A stretch of 64,000 bases of DNA from Sphingobacterium chungjuense (GCF_011316935.1 NZ_WLYS01000001.1:682001-746000); one strand, 5' to 3'. Positions 26,809-36,794 are shown, counted from the stretch's first letter. The notes: generated by a model not told the origin, from the sequence alone. Program-made: numbers and translations.

Positions 26809-29800
26809 CTAGAAATTAGCATTCAATGAGAAGCCAAAACTTCTAGTGGCTGCGGTAGAACCAATATCTATACCTTGCGAGTACCAGAAATTTCCGACTG
26901 GAGCTTCTGGATCAATATCTTTGATCGATCTATAGAAGTAGAACAGGTTACGACCAACCAATGATACACGTACATTATTTAATTTCAAGCGTTCGCTGAA
27001 TGCACTTGGCAAACGGTAAGAAATAACTGCTTCACGTAATTTGATGAAGTTGTTGTCTAAAACGGCTGCTTTTTCATTCCAAGCATCATTACCCCAATAG
27101 AAGTTGTTCATGTAATATTCTGCACCAGTAAGATTTACATTATTGGCCTCACCAGTATTTTCATTCACACCATCTAAAGTAATGCCTGTCTCGCGGTATT
27201 CCAATGTGCTTTCTAAACGACCTGCACCATATGCATATTTATGTGGTGTAGAGATCATCTGACCACCAAAACGATAATCTGCGGTAAAATCTACAGCGAA
27301 GTTTTTGTAAGCAAAAGTATTGCTCAAACCACCAATCGCTTTCGGCATAATATTACCTGCTTTGATATACGTGCTTTTGTCGATGATGTAGTTACCTTCG
27401 TCAGAGATCAAAAATTGCCCATCTGCATTGGTAGCACGTGGATGTACATAGATATTTCCTAATAACTCACCTGGTCTTGCTTCCAAACGAATGGAACTTT
27501 GATCCGCATCGTAGAAAATCAAACGTGGAACTCCATCGATCAATTGATCTAAGCGAGAACGGTTGTTCGCAAAATTCAAACGTGCATTCCAAGTAAAGTG
27601 CTCACTGCGAATCGGCGTGCCTGTCAAGGAAACTTCCCAACCACGGTTAGAGATATTACCAACGTTCACGATTTGTGTTACTGCTCCGGTTGAGAAAGCA
27701 TTGGACAATGGCATGATTTGATCTTTGATCTTATTATTATAATAAGACACATCTAAGCCTAAGCGGCTATTTAAGAACTTCAAGTCCAAACCAAATTCTA
27801 CTTCCGTTTTCATCTCTGGCTTAAGATCAAAATTACCGTAGTTCTCATTCACATTTAATGCTGGTACCGGACCATTTCCAGTGATGATAGCACTCTGTTT
27901 GTAGGCGATATTAGATACATACATTGGTGCATCATTACCAACAAGACCGTATGAAGCACGAAGTTTACCAAAGTTGAAGAATTCTGGCATTTCAAATGCT
28001 TCCGTAAATACAAAACCGGTATTGACCGATCCATACAAGTATGGGTTATTTTGCGAAGGCAATGCCGAAGAGTATTCTTGGCGACCAGTAGCTTCTAAGA
28101 ATAGGTAATTGCGGTAGCTAAAATTAGCCAACCCGAAGTAGGCATATTTAATCAATTGCTTACGTACACTCGTAGTAGTTGCTTGCGCAAAGGTATTGTT
28201 CAAACTAAACCAGTTTGCCGTAACCAAACCACCCTCTGTACTCGATGATTGATCGTTGTAGTCTTCCATACGAGATTGGAAACCTCCACTCAGGCTGAAA
28301 TCTACATCATCAGAGATTTTATCAGCATACGTTAATAATGCATCTCCGTATACGATAGAATACAAACCTTTGTTGACAGCATATCTACCAGTACTATTCG
28401 TCTCATTGAAACGAGTTGCATACTCATTATGCTCCTTGTTTTCGATATTCAATGAAGTCACATCCGTTCCGAGGCGACCTCTCAAACTCAACTTGTCGAT
28501 AATCTTCCAGTTCATCGTCGCACTAGATAGGAAACGATCTTCTTTCTCGGTATATTCATTACGATTCTGTTGCCAGAAGTAATTTAATAAGTTTACCCCA
28601 CGATAAGCTACTGGAAATTCTTCTGGACGGTTAGATCCAACGGTCGAAAATTTGTACCCATCTGAAGTACGGTACAATTGGTCGCGCATTTTGGCAACAT
28701 CCTCTGCACCACTGAAAAATCCGCCGTAAGAAGCCAATACATCGCCCATCAGCCCTGGACGATTTTTGGTTTTAGTAGAGATATAAGAAGCTACCACATC
28801 TAAACTTAAATCTTCATGCAGTTTTACATTACTGTTTAAGTTGAATGTACTTCTGTTTTGTCTACTTCCCGGTACGATGGCTTTATAATCCATGTTGGTC
28901 GCAGAGAAACGGTAGTTTAACTTCTCTGTTTGGTTAGAAATACTCACATTGAAGTTGCTGTTGTGACCTGTTTGAAAGATGTCGCCGTAGTTTCCTTTGT
29001 TTGGAGAATAGGCCCGTACGGAGCCATCCCACCAACGTACATCGCCGCCGTCATATTTAGGCCCAAATTGTCCCCAAGCATTGTAATTCAACAGACGCTC
29101 ACCTGGGAAAGAAGGATTATTGGTAATCCAACCTTCTTCGTTAGCACCCGCTTGCAAGTTTGTCGCAGCATCATATCCTGGGCCATACTCATATTGCAAG
29201 CGTGGCAAGAATGCCGCTGTTTCAACCGAACCTGTGTAGTTAAAGTCGATACCCAATCCACGATCTTTAGATCCTTTTTTAGTGGTAATAACAATAACAC
29301 CACTCGCCGCATCCGATCCGTATAATGCCGTAGCACTGGCACCTTTCAAGATCGTCATCGACTCGATATCGTTCGGGTTGATGTCCAACATACCGTTACC
29401 ACGGATTCTATTGTCAGACCAGATCGCCTGTCCACCCGGATTAGTGATACCACCCGTGTTGTTCACACCAGCCGCACCGCCTTGCTGATCGTTACGGATC
29501 ATGACACCGTCTACCACAAATAAAGGCTGACGATTGTAGTTCAAGGAATTGATACCACGAATTTGCATGTTTACCGCACTCGAAGCACCACCTGGTGCTG
29601 TCGTGATCTGCACACCTGGCGCTTTACCATACAATGCCGATCCGATGTTGGTATTGCCCGCTTCGGTCAATTCCTTGGCAGAAATAGTCGTAGCAGCGTA
29701 ACCCAAGGCTTTGGTTTCGCGTTTGATACCCATCGCAGTTACCACGACCTCACCCACTTCTCCTGCTTCTTCTCTTAGCACGACATTGATCGCTCTATTC

Positions 29801-30063
29801 GTTCCGATCGTAAAATCTTGTGATACGAAACCAATCATGGAGAAGCGTAAAACCTCTCCTGCAGCTACATTAATGCTGTACTTACCATCGGTGTCTGATT
29901 GCGTCCCCCGACTGGTTCCTACCACACTAACCGTCACACCCGAGAGTGGACCATCTGCGCTCATGACGCGACCGCTGACAGCTTGCTGCGCGAACGTAAC
30001 TGTTGTACATACGCATAGCAACAGCAGTAGTAGAGCGCAACATTTGTTGTGAAATTTGCTCAT
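26809..30063 (-). CDS. SusC/RagA-family TonB-linked outer-membrane transporter
   Basis: A 1084-residue channel. Regions in order are a signal peptide (to about 25, ending TFAQQ), a carboxypeptidase-regulatory-like domain (about 28-105, ending FSMIGFVSQDFTI), a plug domain (about 115-240, with LYGKAPGVQI and QPLFVVDGVMIRND), and a long beta barrel ending in the outer-membrane signature SFGFSLNANF. Energy comes from TonB-ExbBD encoded elsewhere. It works with the SusD lipoprotein 28 bp downstream. The ROK regulator gene ends 49 bp upstream in the same direction, with no promoter seen in the gap, so the three are likely one operon. Confidence 0.95.
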   Translation of the reverse strand: MSKFHNKCCALLLLLLCVCTTVTFAQQAVSGRVMSADGPLSGVTVSVVGTSRGTQSDTDGKYSINVAAGEVLRFSMIGFVSQDFTIGTNRAINVVLREEAGEVGEVVVTAMGIKRETKALGYAATTISAKELTEAGNTNIGSALYGKAPGVQITTAPGGASSAVNMQIRGINSLNYNRQPLFVVDGVMIRNDQQGGAAGVNNTGGITNPGGQAIWSDNRIRGNGMLDINPNDIESMTILKGASATALYGSDAASGVIVITTKKGSKDRGLGIDFNYTGSVETAAFLPRLQYEYGPGYDAATNLQAGANEEGWITNNPSFPGERLLNYNAWGQFGPKYDGGDVRWWDGSVRAYSPNKGNYGDIFQTGHNSNFNVSISNQTEKLNYRFSATNMDYKAIVPGSRQNRSTFNLNSNVKLHEDLSLDVVASYISTKTKNRPGLMGDVLASYGGFFSGAEDVAKMRDQLYRTSDGYKFSTVGSNRPEEFPVAYRGVNLLNYFWQQNRNEYTEKEDRFLSSATMNWKIIDKLSLRGRLGTDVTSLNIENKEHNEYATRFNETNSTGRYAVNKGLYSIVYGDALLTYADKISDDVDFSLSGGFQSRMEDYNDQSSSTEGGLVTANWFSLNNTFAQATTTSVRKQLIKYAYFGLANFSYRNYLFLEATGRQEYSSALPSQNNPYLYGSVNTGFVFTEAFEMPEFFNFGKLRASYGLVGNDAPMYVSNIAYKQSAIITGNGPVPALNVNENYGNFDLKPEMKTEVEFGLDLKFLNSRLGLDVSYYNNKIKDQIMPLSNAFSTGAVTQIVNVGNISNRGWEVSLTGTPIRSEHFTWNARLNFANNRSRLDQLIDGVPRLIFYDADQSSIRLEARPGELLGNIYVHPRATNADGQFLISDEGNYIIDKSTYIKAGNIMPKAIGGLSNTFAYKNFAVDFTADYRFGGQMISTPHKYAYGAGRLESTLEYRETGITLDGVNENTGEANNVNLTGAEYYMNNFYWGNDAWNEKAAVLDNNFIKLREAVISYRLPSAFSERLKLNNVRVSLVGRNLFYFYRSIKDIDPEAPVGNFWYSQGIDIGSTAATRSFGFSLNANF

Positions 30064-30112
30064 TTGTTGTTTGTATTTATGGTTAATTGTTTAATTGTTC
30101 TTCATTGGATTA

Positions 30113-31276
30113 TTAAATGCTCCACTTGGCTTTATCCAAAGCCACACATGCCCCACCGAGTAATTGCACCTGACTTAAATCTGAAATCAATACCCTTGTA
30201 TGTTTCGAAAGTCGATCAATGCTATACTTCATCAAAGCGCTCTGAATCTGCGGCAGTAAAATGCGCCCCACCTTCGCACCACGACCAGATATTACGACAT
30301 ATTCGGGGTTGATGATATGGATTAGCGTAGCTACACCTTTGCCCAACATGAAAGCTATTTTGTTGAGCGATTCCATCGCCAATTGATCGCCCTCATTGGC
30401 TGCATCCATCAATTGATCGCCGCGGATGTTTCCCTGTACACTATACACACTTTGCAGCGCCGAAATTTCTCCTTCACTCAGCCGTAGGCTTGCAGATTTG
30501 ACCGCAGCAGTAAGCGATGCCTCTACTTCAAGGCAGCCTCTTTTGCCACAGGAACACAAGGTGTTTTCGTCCGATAGTGGAATGTGACTGAATTCGCCTG
30601 CATAACCACTGTGCCCTTTAAACAGACGATCATGGATAATCATACCCAGACCTACGCCCCAGTTGAGATTCACGACCAACACATCTTGCGATCGTTGCGC
30701 TTCACCAAAATGCTTCTCTGCAATCGCAATCGCAGTCGAATCATTCTCCACCCAAGTCTGGATTCCAAAATGATCTTGAATAGTTTTGCATAGATTAAAT
30801 AAAGGGTGATTTGCTCCGTAAGAATGGTTTTGCCCGCTAGCCGAATCCACAAAGCCCGGAATAGTCAATCCAATAGCCATAATCGGCTGACCGACATGCG
30901 CCTCCAGCGATTCGGCAATCATCGCTTTGATCGCAGCGACACATGCTTCGCCATCTGTAACAGGATTACGAATCGTCTTGACAGTTCCTAAAATTTCAAA
31001 TGATACATCATAGATCGCTACACTCGTGTAATACTGATCTATGGAAACAGAAAGTACGTTGGGTAGATTTTGATGGTTGAGACGATATTGTAATGGCCTT
31101 CTGCCACCGCTCGATACCGCGTAACCGCATTCGAGCACAATGCCCATATCAGTGAGTTGGTTGATTACCTTAGTAACATTAGGTATGCTCTTACCTGTGC
31201 GAGCGGACATATCTGCAACCGCTTGCATCTTAGCAAAGCATAAACTCTTCATTACCAATGTTTGCGCCGCATTCAT
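30113..31276 (-). CDS. ROK-family transcriptional regulator (NagC/XylR-like)
   Basis: A 387-residue protein. The N-terminal winged helix (about 1-75) includes ARTGKSIPNVTKVINQL; the rest is a ROK sugar-kinase fold. The zinc motif CSCGKRGCLE with an upstream histidine (GEFSHIP) is present, as is the ENDSTAIAIAEKHFG segment that carries the kinase catalytic Asp. The helix-turn-helix marks it as a regulator responding to a sugar rather than a dedicated kinase. It leads the susC-susD operon and probably controls it. A clear promoter lies just upstream. Confidence 0.9.
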   Translation of the reverse strand: MNAAQTLVMKSLCFAKMQAVADMSARTGKSIPNVTKVINQLTDMGIVLECGYAVSSGGRRPLQYRLNHQNLPNVLSVSIDQYYTSVAIYDVSFEILGTVKTIRNPVTDGEACVAAIKAMIAESLEAHVGQPIMAIGLTIPGFVDSASGQNHSYGANHPLFNLCKTIQDHFGIQTWVENDSTAIAIAEKHFGEAQRSQDVLVVNLNWGVGLGMIIHDRLFKGHSGYAGEFSHIPLSDENTLCSCGKRGCLEVEASLTAAVKSASLRLSEGEISALQSVYSVQGNIRGDQLMDAANEGDQLAMESLNKIAFMLGKGVATLIHIINPEYVVISGRGAKVGRILLPQIQSALMKYSIDRLSKHTRVLISDLSQVQLLGGACVALDKAKWSI

Positions 31277-31299
31277 AAAAAGGTCTTCATAGGACGCAC

Positions 31300-31332
31300 C
31301 AAAGATATTGAATTTAATAATTAATTAACAAG
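31300..31332 (-). promoter_or_regulatory. Bacteroidota promoter for the ROK-susC-susD operon
   Basis: On the minus strand CTTG (31332-31329) is followed after 21 bases by TATCTTTG (31307-31300), a full match to the -7 TAnnTTTG consensus with a near-match -33. The start codon at 31276 lies 24 bp downstream. Confidence 0.6.
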
Positions 31333-31463
31333 AGCTTTTTAATTTTTTTACAAACTATTATAAAGTTAAATATGCGAGATAGAAAAGGCGGTATTGAAAT
31401 GTCGATACAATTTTAGGATTTTGGTTTTTGAGCGCGGAGAGTATAGGCGCTTTAGCTAAAAGT

Positions 31464-31492
31464 AAAAAGCATCAATTTCTTGATGCTTTTTT
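31464..31492 (-). terminator. Intrinsic terminator of the tRNA-Val pair
   Basis: Arms AAAAAGCATCAA and TTGATGCTTTTT pair over 12 bases around a TTTC loop. On the minus strand the hairpin follows the second tRNA by five bases and ends in a T-rich tail. Confidence 0.88.
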
Positions 31493-31496
31493 GGAG

Positions 31497-31571
31497 TGGA
31501 GGATACTGGGTTCGAACCAGTGACCCCCTGCTTGTAAGGCAGGTGCTCTGAACCAGCTGAGCTAATCCTCC
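31497..31571 (-). tRNA. tRNA-Val (anticodon TAC), second of the pair
   Basis: The minus strand folds into a full cloverleaf. The acceptor stem is GGAGGAT/ATCCTCC with discriminator A, the D arm GCTCAGCTGGTTCAGAGC, the anticodon stem CCTGC/GCAGG with loop CTTACAA (anticodon at 31534-31536), and the T arm ACTGG-TTCGAAC-CCAGT. No CCA is encoded. Confidence 0.95.
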
Positions 31572-31586
31572 TTGTTTTTACTTTGG

Positions 31587-31661
31587 TGGAGAATACTGGG
31601 TTCGAACCAGTGACCCCCTGCTTGTAAGGCAGGTGCTCTGAACCAGCTGAGCTAATTCTCC
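31587..31661 (-). tRNA. tRNA-Val (anticodon TAC), first of the pair
   Basis: This gene is identical to the neighbouring tRNA-Val except for one acceptor base pair: GGAGAAT/ATTCTCC instead of GGAGGAT/ATCCTCC. The anticodon TAC lies at 31624-31626. The spacer after the discriminator reads CCA, so a CCA end is encoded here, perhaps by chance. The spacer between the two tRNAs is 15 bp. Confidence 0.95.
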
Positions 31662-31677
31662 TTTCTGTTTGCGTGTG

Positions 31678-31708
31678 CAAATATATGCCTAAAATCTGAT
31701 TTTCAAAA
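31678..31708 (-). promoter_or_regulatory. Candidate promoter of the tRNA-Val pair
   Basis: On the minus strand TTTTG (31708-31704) is followed after 18 bases by TATATTTG (31685-31678), matching the Bacteroidota promoter with a spacer one base shorter than usual. It lies 17 bp before the first tRNA. Confidence 0.5.
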
Positions 31709-31769
31709 CTATTTATCTAAATAAATAGAATAAAAAACCAATCATACGGATTATCAGGGAGATAGATTT

Positions 31770-33800
31770 CTACAATTCCGCCGACAGCTTCAGAAGATCA
31801 GCATGCAATGCGTCAACTGAAGCTGTACGCGGCAACAATGCCACAGCATCCTGCTCATTGCCCACTTCCGCAGCCGCTACCGATAATCCGATCATTAACG
31901 AATTGGCGCGATATGCCAGCGAGTGGAATGTATACAACCGTCGCCAATTCCAGCGTTTTGCGCCTGGTTCGCGACGCACTTGATCCATCGCCGAAGAGAA
32001 TGCTGCCAATGCACCGTGTGCCATCTTTCGGGCCAACCGAAGATCATTCGCATCTACATCTGCCCGACTTAATTTTTGCTGTACCAACTTGCGGTACACT
32101 TCTCCTCTATCTACCACATCAGCCGCCAGTTTTTTCAGACCTTTGCTTTGCCGTACCGGAATGAAAAACCATCCTGCCAAGGCTAATAAACTTCCAATTA
32201 ATGTAAAGACAATGCGGCTTCCCAATATATCGACCATATTGCCTTCATAGACATGCAAAGCCATGATGATTCCCGGCGTTAAACAAAGCACGCTGAGCAT
32301 ATAATTGATCCTATTGAAGAAGAAAAAACCAAATAATCCGCACACGGCCAACAGTAGCAATACCACTGGTGACGATATCAGTAATAGCAATACCGAACCC
32401 AACAGAACGCCAACAAGCGTTCCGATAATCCGCTGGGTATTCCGAATATTGGTATTAGCAAATCCAGGTCTGGCTACGACGACCAACGTAATCAATATCC
32501 AATACGTATAATGATACTCTGGCAAAAGCAATCCAATACTGCCGCCAACGCCAAACATCACAGCCAAACGTAAAGCGAATGGAAATACGGCGGTACGAAA
32601 GGAAAACTGATTGCGTAGTGCACTGACACCACGCGGAGCACGTGCTATATAACGTGAGTAACTATACTGACCATACACACTTTGCTGCGTATCTTGCCGA
32701 TTCAGCACCAATCGGATTCGGGCAATACATGCGATTATGGAGCGTGAATTCCGAATAGTCGCCCCTAATACTTGTGCTGCTTCCCCAGAAAGCGTGTCGA
32801 GTTTTGCGGATAATTTATGCATGATCTGCGCTATTTCCGCCTCATTCGTATGGCGCTTGGTCATTCGAAGACTGTGCGCACTTTCGCGAGATAGGAAATC
32901 CACTTCTTCCGATAATAATAGTATTAAGGCTCGAATAGATTCTAATACCTGCAAAGGCGCCAATAGCTTTCGAATCGAATCGTAATCATGATCCAATGCA
33001 GCTAACAATTCATATAAATCGGTTACACCCAAACCCTGTTTGATCCAATATTCACTCATATCAGAGGAAGAATCGGTCAACCGTTTTTCCCGAAGCAAAA
33101 GATTTCGCACGTTCTCTTGCTGTTCGCTCACTTGCAAATGCAACGTCCCCAACTCTTTGTACGCTTTCTCCAGCGGCACGTTTTCATCATAGAACTGCGC
33201 TTTATTCTTTAGCATCACAGCCATTCGGTAAAAACTATCTGCCATTGCGTACCGCAATGATCGATACGGAAATAAAAGCACCTGTAGCACGCTGATCATA
33301 AAATACCAAAATACACCCAAGGCGATGTACAATCCGTACGTCAACGGATCTGCCGGCCAAAGACCGACTGTGAACGTTACTAGTATCAACCCCATCAATC
33401 CCATGGCAGCGAAGCGACCACCATAGACAGAAATCATCGTGAAACCGAATGCTGCTGTTATCAGCCACAAGATCAACACAACCGGAATGGCAATCGTACT
33501 AGCCGTGATCCATGCCGTGATACCGAAAAACGGAATCGTCCATAGCGACGATCGCACTTTGTCTTTACGATTGCCTGGCAAATCAGTGAGTGCAGCAAAC
33601 AATGCACCTAACCCAATCATGATCGCCTCGTCTAGAAAACCAAAATAAAAAAGAATCAAACCGGGCAGTATCGTCGCTAAAGTATTCCGCAAAGCATCGC
33701 CACCATGCTCCCCTAAAAGAAACAAGTGAATATGCTCAAAATCCAATTTTTCTTTTGACTTTGACAAGAAATTTAAAACTATATTCTGCACATTGTTCAT
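31770..33800 (-). CDS. FUSC family (YccS-like) inner-membrane protein
   Basis: A 676-residue membrane protein with a repeated layout: a first set of membrane segments (about 40-195), a soluble helical region (about 200-385), a second set of membrane segments (about 400-550) and a soluble C-terminal part. This is the pattern of FUSC/YccS aromatic-acid-exporter-like proteins. Segments such as ILPGLILFYFGFLDEAIMIG and VVVARPGFANTNIRNTQRIIGTLVG fit the family. Transport substrate is unknown. It is a single gene on the minus strand, downstream of the porin gene by 99 bp. Confidence 0.85.
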   Translation of the reverse strand: MNNVQNIVLNFLSKSKEKLDFEHIHLFLLGEHGGDALRNTLATILPGLILFYFGFLDEAIMIGLGALFAALTDLPGNRKDKVRSSLWTIPFFGITAWITASTIAIPVVLILWLITAAFGFTMISVYGGRFAAMGLMGLILVTFTVGLWPADPLTYGLYIALGVFWYFMISVLQVLLFPYRSLRYAMADSFYRMAVMLKNKAQFYDENVPLEKAYKELGTLHLQVSEQQENVRNLLLREKRLTDSSSDMSEYWIKQGLGVTDLYELLAALDHDYDSIRKLLAPLQVLESIRALILLLSEEVDFLSRESAHSLRMTKRHTNEAEIAQIMHKLSAKLDTLSGEAAQVLGATIRNSRSIIACIARIRLVLNRQDTQQSVYGQYSYSRYIARAPRGVSALRNQFSFRTAVFPFALRLAVMFGVGGSIGLLLPEYHYTYWILITLVVVARPGFANTNIRNTQRIIGTLVGVLLGSVLLLLISSPVVLLLLAVCGLFGFFFFNRINYMLSVLCLTPGIIMALHVYEGNMVDILGSRIVFTLIGSLLALAGWFFIPVRQSKGLKKLAADVVDRGEVYRKLVQQKLSRADVDANDLRLARKMAHGALAAFSSAMDQVRREPGAKRWNWRRLYTFHSLAYRANSLMIGLSVAAAEVGNEQDAVALLPRTASVDALHADLLKLSAEL

Positions 33801-33899
33801 TATTCCACAAAAGTACGCATATTAATTTGATAACCTGATGTGTGGCATCACACCATAGCTAAACAAGATCAAAGCATAAATTGATTGCGGTCTAATAAA

Positions 33900-35927
33900 T
33901 TAATCGTAGAATTTCCACGATAATCCAAAGCGGATGTTGGCATCCTGCATCGGATACCTTCTAACGGTATAGAAACCGTTCGGCGCGATATGTTGGTTTA
34001 CGAAGTTGTAACTCAAAAACAGGTTGACTCGTTTGATATTGGCTGTGGCCCAGATGTCAAAAATGGGATAAGTGGAGAACTCTATTCCCGCGTTGTCGTT
34101 ATAAAACTGACCCGCATTTAGTGCATACGAAGGATTACGAAATGGTGTATTGAAGCGGGCATCCAATCCTAATCTAAAATCTAGCACCTCACTAAGTACG
34201 TCGGCATAGTAAAAGCTATGCCAGGTATATAATTCCGGGATAGCTAGCACGTCCATGGCATCAGATTTCTGATAAACCGCTCTGTTATCCAAATGAAATT
34301 TTCTAAAGCTAAAATTTTGTGTCACGGTTAGCTTCAACAAATTAAGCGCTCCATGTTGCGCTGGTTCAATAACGCGGCTCAAAGCAGGATCGTCTTGCGG
34401 ATTTGCCACTTCTCTAAAATAGAGGAATCCATCCATCAGAAAGTACTCAGCCTTACCTGTAAAGCGCAACTTTGGATTTACATAGGAAAACGACAGATTC
34501 TGCGTTCTTGTATTAGTAAAGTTAGTCTGTTCCGGACGCCATTGATGGTACGACAAGTTGGCTCGCTGAAAAATCATTTCTGGAGATTTACTTTGCGTAT
34601 ACGCGCCTAATTGTATATACCCCAAATTATCGCCGCCAGAAATATTAGCTTGTGCTTCGTAGAGAAAATCTCCAAAATTCTCCCCCAACACTATTTGGTT
34701 TACACCCAAGCTTACATCTACTCGATCCGAAAACTGATAACCTAAACGCCCCTTGACCATACTATTTTGGAACGTTGTTCGATAGATCGTATCCTGCAGT
34801 AATGCGATACTATTCGAATCACGTTGCCTATCTTCGCCGTACCAGATCAGGTCGTTCTGAAAACCCAAATCCAGCTTAATTTCGTTGGCTAACGAAGGAC
34901 TACGTAGAAAAAAACTATACGTAAATTCATTCGTCAATGTGGTTACTTTCGTGGTATCGCCTACCTGCACCAAGTTGTTGAGTGGAAATATCCCATTGGC
35001 ATCGGCTTCATTCTTATAAAACATATAACGCCGATTTTGCAAATAGAGGTTGTGCGCCATGACATTGGTAGGCCGGATCTCCATTTCTGGAAGATTCTTA
35101 TTGATCGTATCTATGCGACCAAGATAGAGCGATTGCCGCATAAAAAAACCAATATCCTTCCATTTCGTCCTCGGACGATCCGCATTGGCGCCCCGAAGAT
35201 TAGGAATTTCACTTAATGAACCTCTACTTTCCGGGTTATTGGAGAATACTTCATCATTCACAATAGAACCGTTTTCTGAGGCATCCAACGTATTGAAAGT
35301 AAAATTCGTCAAGAGGTTGTATCGTAAACTGGGTGATTCATACCAAGAGAATACGCTTCCTTTTCGGTCACTATATTGTTGATTCTGATAAAAACCATCT
35401 GTATTGGCCGCGTTATATTCGGCACCGATGTTGAGACGAGAGTGCAGATTCTGCGCTAGCTTTGCTCGGAAGATCTGGTCATTAAAGAAAAATCCAACAG
35501 CATACAGTTCCGAATAACGAGCGCGGGCGCGATAGTACTGCACCGAGTCGGCCTTCACTAAATAACGATCTAAGGCATTATATCCGGTTTGAAAACCAAT
35601 ACTTTTGTTCGGGTTGAATAATAAATCCCGGGTCGCTAAACCATATGCGCCCAGATTGATACTGGGATTCCAAGGTTGCAGTTGTTTATTATAATACTGA
35701 AAATTGTGATGCGTGGTGTCGATCTGGAAAGTCTGCGTGCGTTGCTTCAGTGCCGCTAAAGTAGTGTACCGCACATAGCGCGCCGAAAAAACGACCGAAT
35801 CTTGCTTATTATCCTCTGCTGCTCGCGCAGAATCCAATGCCGAACTGAACTCTTGCTCTTGTGCAACAGCCACAAAAGACAAACAACAAAACACGACACA
35901 CAATAGAAACGCCCTCAACAAGATCAT
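33900..35927 (-). CDS. Putative outer-membrane porin (Porin_10 family)
   Basis: A 675-residue exported beta-barrel protein. The signal peptide MILLRAFLLCVVFCCLSFVAVAQ decides the ATG at 35927; the open frame extends to a TTG at 35957. The mature protein is rich in alternating aromatic and polar residues typical of barrels, and it ends in IRFGLSWKFYD with a terminal aromatic segment. It resembles the large putative porins of Bacteroidota (Porin_10). It lies 51 bp downstream of purine-nucleoside phosphorylase in the same direction. The solute is not known. Confidence 0.8.
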   Translation of the reverse strand: MILLRAFLLCVVFCCLSFVAVAQEQEFSSALDSARAAEDNKQDSVVFSARYVRYTTLAALKQRTQTFQIDTTHHNFQYYNKQLQPWNPSINLGAYGLATRDLLFNPNKSIGFQTGYNALDRYLVKADSVQYYRARARYSELYAVGFFFNDQIFRAKLAQNLHSRLNIGAEYNAANTDGFYQNQQYSDRKGSVFSWYESPSLRYNLLTNFTFNTLDASENGSIVNDEVFSNNPESRGSLSEIPNLRGANADRPRTKWKDIGFFMRQSLYLGRIDTINKNLPEMEIRPTNVMAHNLYLQNRRYMFYKNEADANGIFPLNNLVQVGDTTKVTTLTNEFTYSFFLRSPSLANEIKLDLGFQNDLIWYGEDRQRDSNSIALLQDTIYRTTFQNSMVKGRLGYQFSDRVDVSLGVNQIVLGENFGDFLYEAQANISGGDNLGYIQLGAYTQSKSPEMIFQRANLSYHQWRPEQTNFTNTRTQNLSFSYVNPKLRFTGKAEYFLMDGFLYFREVANPQDDPALSRVIEPAQHGALNLLKLTVTQNFSFRKFHLDNRAVYQKSDAMDVLAIPELYTWHSFYYADVLSEVLDFRLGLDARFNTPFRNPSYALNAGQFYNDNAGIEFSTYPIFDIWATANIKRVNLFLSYNFVNQHIAPNGFYTVRRYPMQDANIRFGLSWKFYD

Positions 35928-35978
35928 CTTTAGTAAATTCCCGGCAAATTGAGACAAAAATACATCTTATGCGCCAAA

Positions 35979-36794
35979 TTATTGCAACACAATTAGTTCT
36001 TTTAACAGTCGCGTTAATTTGGGTTCGGCCTCTGTAGCAACCGAAACAATTTCCTGCAATGAAACCGGATGCAGATTCGCATGAAATCCTTCATCAGTAA
36101 CCACCGAGATTGCACACACTGGAACACTCATATGATGCGCAACAATTACCTCCGGCACAGTGCTCATCCCGACAATGTCACCTCCAATAATGCGCATATA
36201 GCGATATTCGGCACGTGTTTCTAAGTTTGGCCCGGGCGCGGCAACATACACGGCCTTATGAGCCTTGTAACCCAAATTATGTGCGATCGACAAGCTTTGC
36301 TCAATCATGCCACGATCGTAAGGTTGGCTCATATCTGGAAAACGTGGCCCGAAATCTTCATTATTTGATCCGCGCAGCGGATTATCAGGCAACAGATTGA
36401 TATGATCGTCTATGATCGCGAGATCGCCTCTTTTAATATCCGGATTTAGAGATCCAGAAGCATTGGACAAAAACAATTTCTGGATTCCCAACAACTTCAT
36501 AATACGGATGGGGAAAGTGATCTCGTGCATATCATAGCCTTCGTAATAATGCAGTCTACCTTGCATAGCGACCACGTTGCGACCATTCAATTGCCCAAAG
36601 ATTAATTTCCCAGAGTGAAACTCTACGGTAGAGATCGGAAAGTTTGGAATATTGGAATACATCAATTGATAGGAAACATCAATTTCATTAACCAACTTTC
36701 CTAAACCGGTGCCTAAGACAATACCAAACTCAGGTACAAAATCACCTATTTTACGACGGATGTAGGCAATGGTTTCATTATAACTATCGTGCAT
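35979..36794 (-). CDS. Purine-nucleoside phosphorylase, class I
   Basis: A 271-residue enzyme that splits purine nucleosides with phosphate for purine salvage. Characteristic segments are FGIVLGTGLG, QGRLHYYEGYDMHEITFPIR, LFLSNASGSLNP, AAPGPNLETRAEYR and DIVGMSTVPEVIVA, typical of the trimeric PNP class. I chose the ATG at 36794 over a TTG two codons upstream. It precedes the porin gene and may be co-transcribed; the symporter gene ends 91 bp upstream. Confidence 0.94.
   Translation of the reverse strand: MHDSYNETIAYIRRKIGDFVPEFGIVLGTGLGKLVNEIDVSYQLMYSNIPNFPISTVEFHSGKLIFGQLNGRNVVAMQGRLHYYEGYDMHEITFPIRIMKLLGIQKLFLSNASGSLNPDIKRGDLAIIDDHINLLPDNPLRGSNNEDFGPRFPDMSQPYDRGMIEQSLSIAHNLGYKAHKAVYVAAPGPNLETRAEYRYMRIIGGDIVGMSTVPEVIVAHHMSVPVCAISVVTDEGFHANLHPVSLQEIVSVATEAEPKLTRLLKELIVLQ

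Noticed and set aside
30113..31276. ROK protein as the missing MurNAc kinase
   Set aside because: It has an N-terminal winged helix and heads the susCD operon, so a regulator role fits better; it is also 7 kb from murQ.
31277..31463. Gene between the ROK start and the tRNA terminator
   Set aside because: The AT-rich stretch holds the ROK promoter but no reading frame or RNA fold that I can support.
31456..31680. 74-codon open frame with an internal repeat
   Set aside because: It is the translation of the two tRNA-Val genes; the repeat is the duplicated tRNA.
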